Source: Aspidapion aeneum
Lineage: Eukaryota; Arthropoda; Insecta; Coleoptera; Brentidae
Assembly: GCA_963576565.1 (NCBI GenBank)
Contig: OY755047.1
Location: 4,110,431 to 4,174,430, forward strand
Length of the DNA: 64,000 nt
Direction of reading: 5' to 3'
Part shown: piece after piece, positions 18,682 to 31,603 of the stretch
Position numbering within the stretch: the stretch's first letter is position 1
How the letters are laid out: each line of letters opens with the position of its first letter
Translations under genes and position numbers: made by a program
Notes under the pieces: model-generated
What the model was told of the DNA's origin: nothing
The model's input: the letters and a program-made list of their open reading frames with translations, nothing else
Databases searched by the model: none

Positions 18682-20017
18682 CTAAAAATTAAAAACAAAT
18701 CATAAATTAAACAGTTATAGGAGTTAAAACCCAAGTAACATTTCTTTATTTATAGCAGAAGCTAAAAGGTTGCCAGCGCCTTTCCTTAAAACCATTAGTT
18801 TCAATGTTTGGTCGCTAGCACGTTCCTATTACCCTTATATACCCATTAGACCTCCTAAATGGGACTCCCCAATTGGTGGTGGCAACCTATGTATTAAACT
18901 CACTATAAAACCATAAGAAATAAACTCCAGCTTCGCCCTCTAGCGGTTCCATCAGTATAGAACCTTTTAGAGCCTAAAGCTTTTATGCCAGGTTCTAAAA
19001 GCAACTCAGAAACGTCCTCTATCCTATTATAAAACTAGGTTTGGTAATTTGGTATCCTGGCGATTCTGTTGAATACCATAATACCTTCAGAGTAAAGAAG
19101 TTTTCCTATAAAAGCTATGGCGATATTTTAGATTCACAATGGCTATATAGAATAATTTAGGTCACAAAATTGCCAAAAATGTCAGAGTCCCAAAATTATT
19201 TTATCATATAAAAATGTTTGTCGTTTTGTTGATGATCAAATTGCCTGCCAGATTTATTTTTCTGATAAAATCGTATCTGAAAAGCTCTCAAAACAAGCGC
19301 GCCAACTTAAAAATGCTTTTTAATAGTTTTTTGATAACAAAATACCAAATATTTAAAATAAAAATAAAATAATTTACACTATTCACCATTAAAAAAGTCT
19401 CTTTGGTTTACATAAATCAAAATTAAAGTAAAAAAAAGTGGGTAAAAAAAATATGAAATATGAAATTGAAAAAAAAGAAGAAAACGCTCAAAAAGCTAAA
19501 GCAAGGCTTTTAACCTTTCAGTGTACAGATTAAAAATATTAACTAACAGTTGAATGAACCAAATGTATGCTTAATTATTCTTGAACCGGTTGATAACGCA
19601 ATATTTGTAATGTTACCTTTTGGATATTTTAAGATTATAACCTAAATAATATACGTGTACCTGATGTAATGTATCTATAGTGTTATTCTATATGTTTGTA
19701 TTGTTCTCCAAAATAAATAAAAATATAATAAAGTATGTAATAAAAAAATGTGCCGTCAGGTCAGCTGCAAGGGGTTGGAGGAGGCTGATTTTTTTATATT
19801 TTTATGTTTTGTTTTAATAATGGTCAAGGATATTTCCTTTGGTAAAGGATAGTCAGAGAAAGTCAGGGATTTTTGTTTGAGAAATGCTGTGAACACCTTG
19901 GAATACTTAATTTGTGTAGAATAAAAATATTAAAAATAAAATCTTTATGGTTTTATTTCAACGCGAGTTTAAACAACGTGATGATTTCCCCTTAAATTAA
20001 TTCCTTGAATCAACTTA

Positions 20018-20425
20018 CCAATAAAACTGAACTGAACTTCTGCAGTCATCACCATCCAAGTTGTCGAAAGAGATAATATACCAACAGAATTTTAAAAAAG
20101 TCTATATAACTAAAATAAAAAATAAACAAAACAAAAGAAAAATAAATTAAAAAAAACACATAAAATAAAAAAAAATAAAATAAAAAAAATGATACCATGA
20201 TTTTTCCAAAAATTTGTTATTTAAAGCAACCAATAAAACTTGGTTTGATCTCTAATGTCATTACCATACCCAGTTGCCGAAAGAGAATATACCAACAAAA
20301 TTTTAAATGAACCTAAATCGAGACCTAAATAATAAAATAATAAAATAAAATATAAACAAAACAAAAATAAAATAAATAATTAATAAAATATATAAAGTAA
20401 ATAAAACAAAAAAATAAATAGAAAA
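20018..20425. repeat. Direct ~210-bp duplication with A-rich tails
   Basis: 20018-20200 and 20228-20425 share CCAATAAAACT, TCATCACCAT/TCATTACCAT, GTTG.CGAAAGAGA and ATATACCAACA.AATTTTAAA blocks, each followed by a long AAATAAAA-rich tract. Either a local tandem duplication or two copies of a short interspersed element. Confidence 0.55.
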
Positions 20426-21204
20426 AAATATAGACTTATGGCTGATCTGGCATATCCCTAGCTGATTATCAAACGCATAAAATTGTTTTTTTTTAAAGAA
20501 TATACAATACAATTTTTTGTTAAGGAACAAATTTCTTTCCATAATCCGAAAACCGCCATATTAAAACGTGTATTCCCCGTTTAAATGTTTTTTATTAACT
20601 TTCCAAGCTTAAAGAATAGGGACTTATTGCAATAAAGTCAGGCAGAAATAGTGTCGGGCAGTATTCTAACAGTTGATCTTTCAGAATTGACCTACCAAAG
20701 TCGAATTTATAAATGCAGTCGTTTATTTTCCATTAATAAAAGCGATACTATTAGTTCCGGTTCTTATAATGCACAAATGCCTAATTTTGAAAGAAGATAG
20801 CTATTCTTATAATTCGAAACTGTCAGAATAGCGCCCGGCACAAATATTGCATTTTTGACTTCATCAATTTTTTTTACAAGGTCGCTGATAAGTATGAAAC
20901 AGTCAACTATATATTAACAAATATCAAAAAAAAGTTTAATAGAAACGTTTTTAAATTTGTTTGAAATTCGTGAGCGGCAGTCAATTTCAATTGTGCCAAG
21001 TTTCAAAACTTTTGAACATTTTGCACAAAAACATCTTAAAATGTTTCCACAGTAAACAGACCGCAGGTCGGTAGTACGGAAACTGCCTTGTAAATTTTTT
21101 ATAACTGTTTTTAGTAGGGTCACTGCATCCTGGAAGCCTGGCGTCTCCATGGGTAGCGACAAGCCCACGTGACCCTCCTCGGAATTTCCATGGGCGACTC
21201 GTCA

Positions 21205-21335
21205 ACATACCTCGGAATAATTAGAGTACCTACACGCAATTTCTATACAATATTGTAAATTAACCTCGGAATTTTTAGAGTACCTACTATTTTTGTAGAA
21301 GTTTGTAAAGTGATCTCAGAATTTTTAGGGTACCT
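21205..21335. repeat. Three ~50-bp imperfect tandem repeats
   Basis: The phrase CTCGGAATTTTTAGAGTACC recurs with small changes at about 21211, 21263 and 21312. Confidence 0.6.
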
Positions 21336-22077
21336 ACCGTAAAATATTTTTAAAAAAATTAAAGACCATACTTATATTTTAAGTTTTTGACCAACTTTTT
21401 ATTTTTATAATATAAATTAATACAAAAAATACTACAATTTAATGCATAGACTTTTACTATTAGATATAATAGTAGTTATAGTACTTAAATACAATCATAA
21501 AAAATATCATTTCTGTGGGGTTACCCTAAATTTTGCCTCTTTTGTAAATTTCTTATAGTTTCTAAAAGTCATTTCTGTGGTTCTGCCGTGCTTCCAATCA
21601 GGTAGACTTTGTGCAAAAACATGGTTTTTTGAAAAATATTCCAAAACTTTTATTTTTGTATTTTACATCGATCAGTAAGTCTTTATTTGTTTTTAAAATA
21701 ACATACAGTGTCTTTAAATTATAACATTTAACGGCATTGTTAGAGAGATACATTACTTAAATATTAAATCAAGTAAAACAAACTTCAAAACTATCGAGAC
21801 TTCGAGCCTTAAATCTGGACGATCACTCTAAAGTAGGAATGTTCAGGAAGCCAGAATAGTTTTTAATGGTACCTAGTCTTAATTCTACACTTTTGTTATT
21901 TTAATTTGATGTCCCATGTTAGTACCATGTACGTCTAGAGTACGTACATTTTACGTTTAATTGGATGTACCATATACGAGTTTTTACGTACATAGTACGT
22001 ACTTGTGCTGTCTGGGTAGAGGGTGTGAAACTAAACCGAACCAACCGAAACATATTTTCTATTATTCTATTATTCTA

Positions 22078-22191
22078 ACCTTTCTCAATTGATAGCAAAC
22101 CTGTGATTTGAAGACAGTGTTTTGGTGGAAAAAGGTCAGAGAGTGTCTGTACCGGTTAGAATACGTTTGCGATCAATTGAGAAAGGTTAGG
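22078..22191. repeat. 25-bp inverted repeat
   Basis: CTAACCTTTCTCAATTGAT and its continuation GCAAAC at 22078-22102 are mirrored at 22166-22191, with one mismatch and a spacer of about 63 bp. It could be a short hairpin or a degraded MITE. Confidence 0.55.
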
Positions 22192-22619
22192 AAAACACCG
22201 ATTGATCGCAAATTTTTGTTTCAAAGAAATTTCCATTCGAAGCAACCGTGTTTGACAATTTTCCGTTCGAGGAAAATGTTTTCGAACAAAGTTCCGCGAC
22301 CCGTCGTGTTGCTACCCAAAAAATACCTAGAGAAAAATTTTTAGACGTTCAATTTTTAGATTGTTGAATTTTTTTACCGTCCTAGCCCGTGCAATAATGG
22401 CTAGAAAAGGTATTGCTTTCGAAGAAAAAAAATGTTTTTGAGATGACGCCGAAAATGTGTATATTTGGGTGTATTTTGACTTATCTTCGCAATATCGTCG
22501 TGACGTCTGTGTGTGTGCGTGTATGTGTTTATGTGTGTGTGCGTTAGATGTGTGTGTGTGTGTGTGCCTCTGTGTCTATTATAAAGCCTTTTTTTGCAAT
22601 CGTTACAGTATAGCTACTT

Positions 22620-22910
22620 TCGATTTTGGACTTTTTGTTTTTCAATCTTTTGTTTTTCGATCTTTTGTATTTTCGACCTTTTGTACTTTCGACCTTTTGT
22701 ACTTTCGACCGTTTCTATTTTCGATCTTTTGTACTTTCGACCTTGTGTATTTTTGACCTTTTGAAGTTTTGGCCTTTTGTTTTTCGACCTTTTGTACTTT
22801 CGACCTTTTGTATTTTCGGCCTTTTGTAGTTTCGACCTTATGTTTTTGACCTTTTGTACTTTCGACCTTTCGTGTCTTTGACATTTTGTTCTTTCGACGT
22901 TTTCTTCGCC
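22620..22910. repeat. TTTCGACCTTTTGTAC minisatellite, locus 1
   Basis: About 18 imperfect copies of a roughly 16-bp unit (TTCGACCTTTTGTACT and variants). The same unit recurs at 44140-44275. Open frames in it on both strands are only repeat translation. Confidence 0.85.
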
Positions 22911-24221
22911 GCCCGCTTTTGTTTGGACACCGTAATAAAATAATAGTAGGTATATGCTGTGTTTACTTTTAATTCCGCGGCAAGATTTTTTAAGTCCGAC
23001 CGGAAGAACGGCTATAATTTGTTAAGTGATTAAAAGGGACTTTAATGCCAATGTTTATATACTAAAAATAATAATAATCATAAAATAAATAAATATTAAA
23101 CCACTTACTCCGGTACTCTAGTTTTAGCATGCCAACCCCCGGTATATAATAATACAGCGGGCAGTGATAGTTTTCATTTTTTTGGTGAGCTTTGGGCGCG
23201 TTGCTATGGTAGATATTAAACAAAAGGCAGTCAGACGCTAACAAACATAGAAAAAAATGTGCAAAAAATAATATTTATTTCATAACAAACTAAATAAGAA
23301 CAAGTTTGAATTAAATTTCTTAAAGATTGAACAAACGAGGGACCAAAGAATAATTCCTACTTTGAGATGGACATTGAAAACGCCGCCAAAGAAAGCAGCT
23401 TTCAGAGTACCGAAAATGATGCAATAAAAAGAATGTCAAAAATTTCACCGAAAAGGTATTCCTGTTTTTTATCCTGGAAAAGTCTAGAAAGTTAAATGCT
23501 TCCTTTATATGAAGGCTATGCCAAAGGACACAATAATAATCGAAACCAAGTCATCAGCAAAGTACAGTAACTTCTGCCAAGCTGGAAGCAACAGAATAAC
23601 CGTTATCGTGTATTATGATAGCTTTTTATTTTTTGTATATTAATAAAATAAAATGATCCAAAAAACCTATAATTTTTCCTTTATAGTTTTAAAGAAATTA
23701 CTTTTAGTCACCTAAGTCCATGAAAAAAGGGATTAAACGTACACTCTTATGCCCTAGAATAAATCCAACAATAGTTTTCTATATTTTATAAAACATGTAT
23801 AATTTTTGGTTTTTTGCGCTATGTGGGTAAATATTGAAATCATAAAAAACATCGTTTTTATTCGACAATCTGAAAAGCATTATTTGAATGGTTTGTTTAT
23901 TTGGACAGTCTAAATATATATACCGAGTGTGACGGACAGTTATTTACGTAACATTTGTAAACCATTTTATTTTTTTAAATACAAAAAAAAGCTACGCTCG
24001 TGACAGTGTCAGATTCGTCATATAACCAAAAATATTTAGCTGTCGTGTCACTACCCAAAGAAGACACTACGTCTTCGTGATGCAGTGACCCTAGTTTTTA
24101 GTTTTGGTCAGCGCCCTCTAAGAGCTGGCCGGTCGAACTACACTTAGTGCGGGAGTTGAGCGTAATTTTTTGGAGCACTTTTAGTGCAGGGGATGAGCGT
24201 TATTTCTATGAGTCTTTTAAA

Positions 24222-24362
24222 CCGGCTGTCCAGAGAGCATATTATCGCGCGGATTTTTTTTTTCTGGGGCTTTGATTGGTTGAAATTTTTAAATCAACCA
24301 ACCAGAGCCTGGGAAAGGATAAATCCGCGCCGCTTATACGCTCTATGGACAACCAGCATTTA
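24222..24362. mobile_element. Small foldback MITE, ~140 bp
   Basis: GGCTGTCCAGAGAGCATATT and the following CGCGCGGAT are mirrored by ATCCGCGCCGCTTATACGCT and CTATGGACAACCAGC, and the middle pairs through TTGATTGGTTGAAATT/AAATCAACCAACC. Nearly the whole element folds into one hairpin. Confidence 0.65.
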
Positions 24363-24737
24363 TGCGTGAGCTAATGCGGACGAACTCAAACCGCTCGCTT
24401 CTTTTGGAAATTCGTTTCTCTTGAGCCGAAAGGAACAATAAAGAGAATAAAGTAAAAAAGAGAGTAGCACATGCGTAGTTGAAAAAACCGGTTTCAGTTC
24501 CGAAATATTTCCACCAGTAAGCTGTTTGTCATTAAAAATAGGATTGAATAAAAAGTATTTTATCTTAGCATAGTAAGTATATTATAAAAAGATATATATG
24601 AAACACATTAATGATTACTAACAAAAATATAAAGGGTGCAAGCCTAGTTATTCTGTGATTAAACTTACTAACTTAAAAGAGTCATTAAATAATATTAAAA
24701 CTAATATAATCGTGATATTTAAAATAACCTAGAAAGC

Positions 24738-25447
24738 CGTGGCGTAGCCATGGGGGGGGGGGGGGGGTTTGGGGGTCAAAACTCCTCCCGTTGGCCAATG
24801 AGAGTACTAATAGCAATAGAAAAATATAACTTTTCAATTGGAGAAAATAATATAAGTACTTATACAATACAATACAATTTATGAAAAAAAACTTGGGTTG
24901 AAGACAATTTGAATTACCAAGTCTTACCCTATTATACCTATTGGTGAAGGCGCAAGAAAGTTATAAGGAAAAGCTTTTCACAGAGAGGCCAATTTAACTA
25001 TTTTTAAATTTTTACCAAAATATTAGTTTAATAATACATAAGATCTGTCTTTTTCCTTTCATGAAAAGTTAAACAAAAATAACAAAATGTTCTGAAAAAC
25101 TCGGAAAATTTTCGAAAAACTCGAAAAATCTTCGGAAAAACTCTGGAAATATTCGGAAAAACCCGTGATAAACCCGGAAAATTTTTAAAAAGCTCAGGAA
25201 ATGATCGGGAAAACTCAGAAAATATTCGGAAAACTCTGGAAATATTCAGAAAAAACTCGGGAAATAATCGGAAAAACTAGGAAAAAGTGTTTATCGGAAA
25301 ATTTTAAAAAAATTTAGGAAAACTCGGGAGATGTTTGGGAAACCTAGTTAAAAACTGGGAAAACGAGGAAAATTTTTGGAAAAACTCGGAAAATGGTTGA
25401 GGTGGCATGGCAAAACCCCCCATTGCCAGTTTCTAGCTACGCCACTG
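24738..25447. mobile_element. GTGGCGTAGC-ended DNA element with internal minisatellite
   Basis: The ends CCGTGGCGTAGCCATGGGGG and, on the minus strand, CAGTGGCGTAGCTAG are inverted partners. Both are followed inward by G-rich sequence (16 consecutive G near 24752, then GGGGG). Similar termini occur on non-autonomous DNA transposons in many insects; the superfamily is not settled here. The interior at 25090-25395 is a degenerate 18-20 bp repeat of the TCGGAAAAACTCGGAAAAT kind. Confidence 0.55.
25090..25395. repeat. TCGGAAAAACT-type minisatellite
   Basis: About fifteen degenerate copies of an 18-20 bp unit alternating ACTCGGAAA and ATTCGGAAA. It lies inside the GTGGCGTAGC-ended element. Confidence 0.75.
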
Positions 25448-26333
25448 TAAAAAGTAGTGCTCATTTGATCCCAATGCAAAAAAAATATAAAATTTGTCAA
25501 GGGATTTAAATCACACTTCTTTTGTAAGTAACAAAGAAATTGTTGACATTACATCATACCTTCTGTTTGAATAAACAGTTATACTTAAACAAAAGAGTCT
25601 TATAAAACTAAAAAAGTCCAAAAAAAGTCTATAAAATCACTGAAAAAACACAAATTAACAAAAAAAGCTTCGAAGAGAACTTCCACACATGAACAAAGAG
25701 TACGAAAAATGAAAATGGCGACAGGTCGCTAGGCGGCTGACACAAATCTGTAATTTTGCACGCCCTCTAATAGCTGGCCCTTTTTTCAATAGTTTTTGGC
25801 GGGAAAGTCCGAGTTTCTATACTACCGCTTTGCGGTCCGTGTACTGTGAATGTTTCTTATGACTGGATGTCTAGGGGTAAATGTAATGATTTTTACGTTT
25901 ATGTTTTTTGCCAATTCGGTAATTAATTATAATTATTATTGCATTTTTTCGTTTTACTATAATGAACCTTAGGGTGTTTTGACTGGCAGTTGCTACGCAT
26001 ATTCGCGTGTGCTTCTCCCACTCTGTTATTCCTGCAGCAGATTCATTTGAGTTGTGCAAAATTAAAGACAAATTTTTACAAAAATTAGTATAGTTCAACA
26101 GTTTTCGTAGGAAAAATAGCGTACACAACTCGATAGAGATAGAAATTTTCTCGTTATGTAATATTTCTCTATTTCCTATTTTAGAACCGGCTTATCCTTT
26201 TCACCCGCGATTCCATAGAGAGGGGTCCAAAAGCCATTTTTTTTGGCCTTTTTCAGGATAAAATTACATTTTTATACGAGGTGTATCATAACCGATGCAC
26301 CAAATTCAAGAGGTGGTAAGGCAGGTAAAAAAA

Positions 26334-27826
26334 TACAGGGTGTTCCTTAAAGGTTTGCGAATATTTAAGGAGGTGATTCTACATTAAAAAATAATGATAA
26401 TTTGTCGTATAAACTATGGTCAAAAAATACACCGTTATAAAAATACAGGGTGTTAAAGTTTTCAAAAAAAAATTGAAATTTATTAATAATTTCGAAATCA
26501 TTGGGGATATTTTATTCAAATTTGGCACATAACCATAAATGTCTAAGGCGCATATTTTCCAAGAAGAAAATGATGGTTAACTTCGACAGTGGCGTGCGTA
26601 CGGGCACTAGCTTTTTTACAGACAAAAATAGTACACAACTGGTTTTTTTCAAAAAAGTTTTACTTTTTGAATTATCCACTTAATTCGAAAGAAAAAAGGT
26701 CTCTTAATTTTTTTCTCTACAGGGCGTCGTTCTTGAGTAAAAAAATAAAAACCGTTGTTCTGCAAAGGCAAAATAATGTGACCATTTAAAGAATACAATT
26801 GATCAAGTTGCCTTAGAAATATCTCGATTTAATTCAAATTTAGTACGTAATAATAGGCTATTAAGATGCGCTTTTCTCAACAAAAAATAATGTTTAGCTT
26901 CATCAGTGGCGTGCGTACGGGTACTAAATTTTAAATTTTTAAAGAAAAAATAGTACGCCACTGGGTTTTTTCAAAACATTTTTACTTTTTGAATAGTGCA
27001 CTTAATTCTAAAGAAAAAAAGTATCTTTATTTTTTTTTTAAGTGTCATATTTTAAGTATTTCCAAGGCAACTAGATTAATGTATTCTTAAATAAATTACA
27101 TTCTTTGGCAACACAACGGTTTTTATTTTTTTACTCAAAAACAACGCCCTGTATAAAAAAACTAAAGATACTTTTTTCTTTTAAATTAAACGAGGAATTC
27201 GAAAGAAGAAAAATGTTTTTTAAAAAAACCAGTGGCGTACTATTTTTTCTTTAAAAATTTAAAATTTAGTACCCGTACGCACGCCACTGATGAAGCTAAA
27301 CATTATTTTACGTACTAAATTTCAATTAAATCGAGATATTTCTAAGGCAACTTGATCAATTGTATTCTTTAAATGGTCACATTATTTTGCCTTTGCAGAA
27401 CAACGGTTTTTATTTTTTTACTCAAGAACGACGCCCTGTAGAGAAAAAAATTAAGAGACCTTTTTTCTTTAGAATTAAGTGGATAATTCAAAAAGTAAAA
27501 CTTTTTTGAAAAAAACCAGTGGCGTACTATTTTTTTCTAAAAAAAATAAGCTAGTGACCGTACGCACGCCACTGTCGAAGTTAAAAATCATTTTCTTCTT
27601 GGAAAATATGCGCCTTAGACATTTATAGTTATGTACCAAATTTAAATAAAATATCCCTAATGATTTCGAAATTATTAATAAATTTCAATTTTTTTTGAAA
27701 ACTTTAACACCCTGTATTTTTATAACGGTGCATTTGTCGACCATAGCTTATACGACAAATGATCATTATTTTTTAATGTAGAATCACCTCCTTAAATATT
27801 CGCAAACCCTTAAGGAACACCCTGTA
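26334..27826. mobile_element. 1.5-kb palindromic element ending in TACAGGGTGTTCC
   Basis: The left arm (about 26334-27040) is mirrored by the right arm (about 27150-27826); both termini read TACAGGGTGTTCC inward. Each arm also holds its own direct repeats: CAGTGGCGTGCGTACGG occurs twice per arm, and TAAAAACCGTTGTTCTGC-like blocks occur in each arm and again in the spacer. The element has no ORF. The ACAGGGTGT end motif recurs elsewhere in the window (32815, 59545, 59793, 60675). Confidence 0.75.
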
Positions 27827-27829
27827 TAT

Positions 27830-30800
27830 ATATTTTAAGATACAGCCAGCGTGTCAAAATTTCCATTTTTTAAATACCTTTCTTAATATTTACAACAGGC
27901 AATCGGAGGGGAGTTATGCAATACAATAAAGCAATTAGTTGGATGTTAATATTTTTTTCAGAATAAAATATTGAACTTTTTCTTTTTAAAATTAAAATTA
28001 ATGCTAATATTACCATGGATCAACAAACAAATAGGTGATATTATCATTTTCTGTAAAAATAACGAAGCCTTTAGATACTGTAGAACGTGGTGAATTTGTG
28101 CCACTTTTAATAGTTTTTGTTGATTATTTAGGATTTTTTTGATGTTTGGTTACAAACTAACATTCTTCTGCTACAAGAATATCAAAAAATATTTTAAAAG
28201 CTTTAAGAACTGAAGACGTGGTTTAAAAGAATATTTGTCACAATTTCATTTGTATATATGGGGTGACTTTGTAACAAAAGAAACTTAGCATAAATACCGA
28301 CATACCGCGTCTAGCCGATCGATATTATTGCAAAAATAAACTTTAGTTCTAGGTTAATTTGTAATCTAGTACTACTTCGCAATTTTTTGAAATTTTATTA
28401 ATTATGTCTTTCCGACCTTCGTAATTGGAGTTATTAAAATAAAAGTTCTTTAATAAATAGCCAAAACTAGATACCCTGTATGTATGCCATATTTTTACAT
28501 AAGATAGACGCGACAAACCCATCAAAGTTACTGAAATTAAAATTTTTTGGTTGTGTTATTTTCTTGCCAAGTTCATTGACGTTTCAATAAAATAATTTAA
28601 ATTGTCAGCGGTGAGTGACATCAGTCATCATGCAACATATAAAAAAAAACACGTTTGTCCGAACCCTCTGCATAGGTTTTCTTAAAAATAGTTTATTTTT
28701 ATTTTCCGACGCTTATGAATTAACAAGGACAGAAGGTGCGTCTCTCTCTAAACATCACTAGATTATAGAGGACCGATATTTTCATTGAATTTGACTTTGA
28801 AGAATTTGTCGCGTCTCTATTTCTTCCTCTCTAGCCAAAACTACACACCAGGGCCTGGTCACTCGAGCTTCACTGACCAGTCGATGGCGGCGCCACCGTA
28901 GACCCCCGCTCATCCTCACCCAACCCGCTACTGCCCATCTTTTCGGTAGAAACCAGCTGATCGGTCTCGAATTTTCTGGAATTCCATTTTTTCGTTTTTT
29001 ACTGCAATTTTTACGGCTTTTACCAACATTTTTGGTATTTAGGAAACCAAATTTTACCGGCCAGCCAAAAATTCAAGAATTTATTAATAATCTCAAGTAA
29101 GTATATAACATAACCTATAAAATAAATTTGCATGGTTTATTTTAACAAAAGGCCCAATTTCATCGGCGTGGTCAGCCTGAAGGGGGCTGCGGCCTACGTC
29201 TTGGCTTTCTGTGATACACATATATTGTATCTGTATTTTTTTAATAGTAGTGATCCAGGGGACCCCTGCAATACATAAGGGCAGCCTGAGATCCAACAGA
29301 GGGGGCCAGGCCCCCCTTAGCTACGCTGATGTCTATCCTCTGATTGTGGGTTATAAATTTCAAACCTTGAGCTGGGTTCGGTTTGCTTATCTAGCACTTT
29401 TGGTAAATAGGAATTATAACATTCCGAAGAAAGAATATTGTTTGTATATTACAATTTTATATTGTTTCAGGTACTGTTTTTCCAGCTGCTCCAAAGGAGA
29501 CATGACTGACATGCACATAGAGTGGGGCGCGTGTTCACAATTCACATTTTCAAAAACGAGACCAATTATAACAGCGGGATAGATCATTTAGGGTAATTTG
29601 GTGTGTATGCTAAGGTAGGTAACTGATCAAGAGAGCAGCACTCACTACGTGACCTAGGATATTCTACCTGGGCAAATATGGTGTACTAAAATTAGCAACC
29701 GAACCACCTCTGGACAAAAGTGTTATATAAAATATGATATATTGTGACTGAGCTAGCCCCCTAATATATGCAAGGGACTCACATGTTTATTATTAAGAGA
29801 GATTAATTATAATACTGGTATTACATATTTAGTGTGTTGAATTATACAATAAAAAATTTATTAATTTTCTTTTAATAAAGTTTTAAATAAGTTATTTATA
29901 ATAAATACCTACCCACATACATAATGTAGTTTTATTTTCTGAATTTACTGCCAAAATATTTGCATTGTTTCATTTTTGATATGAAACAATGCAAACATTT
30001 TGGTGCAATCAAAATTTAATTTTTAAAATTGGCGGCTGCCGCCGCCGCGCCAGCTGGGCGATTGCAGCGCCGCGCTCGATTGGTCAGGAACTAAAAAAAG
30101 AGGCATAGAAGGAGTGTCCCATCTTTTTTTATACTTATTTACCTAATCTGTGCTACACACAACCAAAGAAGATATATCAACAAGAAGCGAAATACTGTCA
30201 CTCAAAGCGTTGTTCATATGGGAAACAAATATGTGACGTCACGCTTGGCCCAAATGACACTAATGCAGTTATATTACACTAAGAAAAATTTTGTGTAACT
30301 GTGGTTTGTGGTGCATTTTTATTACACGAAGAAAAAAACCAAATTAAGAGGGACATTACACCTATATAATCATATAACTGTGGTCATAGAAAATCGACCC
30401 TTCGACTTATTTGATTGTTTGCAAAAATGGTTATATATTTTTATCGAGAAAAATCGGTTACGGAATTAAAAAGAAAAAATAATGAATAAAAAATACACAA
30501 TAATTATTGTTATATTTATAAAAATCTAAGTAATATTATATTGTCTAAAGATTCTTTCCGGCCATTTTAAATTTAAAAATTATGAGAAAAAGGGAAATTG
30601 ACAATAAAACAAATTTTGTTTTGAATCTCCATTATATGTTTTTATTGTTTTAGAAACAGGAACAAACCCAACCACAATTGGGAGAAAATGCAATTAATAG
30701 CTATTTACGTTCATAGACCTGTAAAGATAGTTTCCGATCGTGTATCGTACGTATTTTTTTTAACCGATATAAAACAGCACAAACGCAACCAACATGTAAA

Positions 30801-31167
30801 TAATAATTTTTTTTAAAAGAGATTAAACACTGCAAACATGCTACTCTACATGTAGATATTAAAGTACTTACTCAAAAGCTATTATATTTATAAATATCAA
30901 AAAACCCAGGTTGCATTTATAATTGACTATATTTCATTTAATTCATGCTTAATTTTAAATGTCACTTTATATTTTAGATCATTTTTAGGGACCGTAAAAA
31001 TAGATTTTCCGGTCTCTTTGTTATTTTTCCGTGCCTTTTGAAAACGGAAAATTTCCCAAAAAAAATTCTAATATAGAAATAAATTAAGTTGTCTCAGGCG
31101 GGGGCATTCGCCATTTTTTTTCCAGAGAACTTTAAAAATAAGAGGCACATTCTGGTGTATTACACAC
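27830..31167. other. Intron, largely unrecognised
   Basis: AT-rich with two GC-rich islands, 28850-28960 and 30030-30090 (CGGCTGCCGCCGCCGCGCCAGC). A transposon-like end AGGCCCCCCTTAGCTACGCTG lies at 29310-29330 with a weak partner near 29160. A 53-nt hairpin lies at 29951-30003. The 123-codon frame at 29211-29582 shows no domain. Confidence 0.45.
29951..30003. repeat. 23-bp inverted repeat with 7-nt loop
   Basis: CCAAAATATTTGCATTGTTT and CAT pair with ATGAAACAATGCAAACATTT and TGG around TTTTGAT, with one mismatch. It is compact for a microRNA precursor and its flanks do not extend the pairing, so a MITE remnant is as likely. Confidence 0.6.
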
Positions 31168-31603
31168 TGTTAGCTCCCGCTAAATTTCGCGCTTGTTTTT
31201 AATTTTAAAACCACACATTTGACATGCGCACCAACAATCGGAGAGATCCTTTCTACCGCCTCGAGAAAAATGGCGTGTTAATTACTTTCTCCAACTATTA
31301 CAAATTTCTACACTTAAAAGTGCTCGATTTTGGTGTACTGAAGCATAGAACTAGAAACTTCAGCCTTTCAGCTACGTGGTGCCATCATTAGTTCCAGAAA
31401 GGGGCCCCTGGAACGTGGAGAAATTGGCTGCAAACTGTAAGTACTTTGTTTCTGATTTCCGTTGTGTGGTAACAGCAATTAACCTATGGACCTTTTAATT
31501 ATTTTGTGATTTCGTATCAATATAATTATGTTTGTTCGCGCTTTCCTTTAATAAAATATATACAGTCCATTGCAGTTATCGTTTTTCTTACTGCGGGCAA
31601 ACA
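31168..31603 (+). mobile_element. Solo LTR of a BEL/Pao element, diverged
   Basis: About 436 bp, alignable along its length with the 481-bp LTRs at 35031-35511 and 41411-41891, starting TGTTAGCTCCCGCTAAATTT and ending near GGGCAAACA. ACACA-type bases flank both sides as a possible target duplication. The LTR splice donor is conserved as CTGTAAGTAC at 31435-31444. It is the product of LTR-LTR recombination of an older relative. Confidence 0.8.

Larger units (their letters stand above)
18684..24221. other. Intron, mostly unrecognised AT-rich sequence
   Basis: Part of the roughly 14-kb intron between the 99-nt and 47-nt exons. It holds the local repeats listed separately (20018-20425, 21205-21335, 22078-22191, 22620-22910). 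A TATTCTAT/GTAC-rich stretch lies at 21900-22020. No coding exon with convincing splice sites was found. Confidence 0.45.

Noticed and set aside
22642..22884. Lys-rich 80-codon minus-strand frame (KVESTKGRKYKRSK repeats)
   Set aside because: Direct translation of the 16-bp minisatellite; the same peptide appears at the second minisatellite locus.
29211..29582. 123-codon plus-strand frame
   Set aside because: Composition is that of translated intron, it crosses a transposon-like end at about 29320, and no domain or homologous motif is visible.
29951..30003. microRNA precursor
   Set aside because: The stem is 23 bp with a 7-nt loop and does not extend outward, so it is too short for a typical animal precursor. 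Kept only as an inverted repeat.
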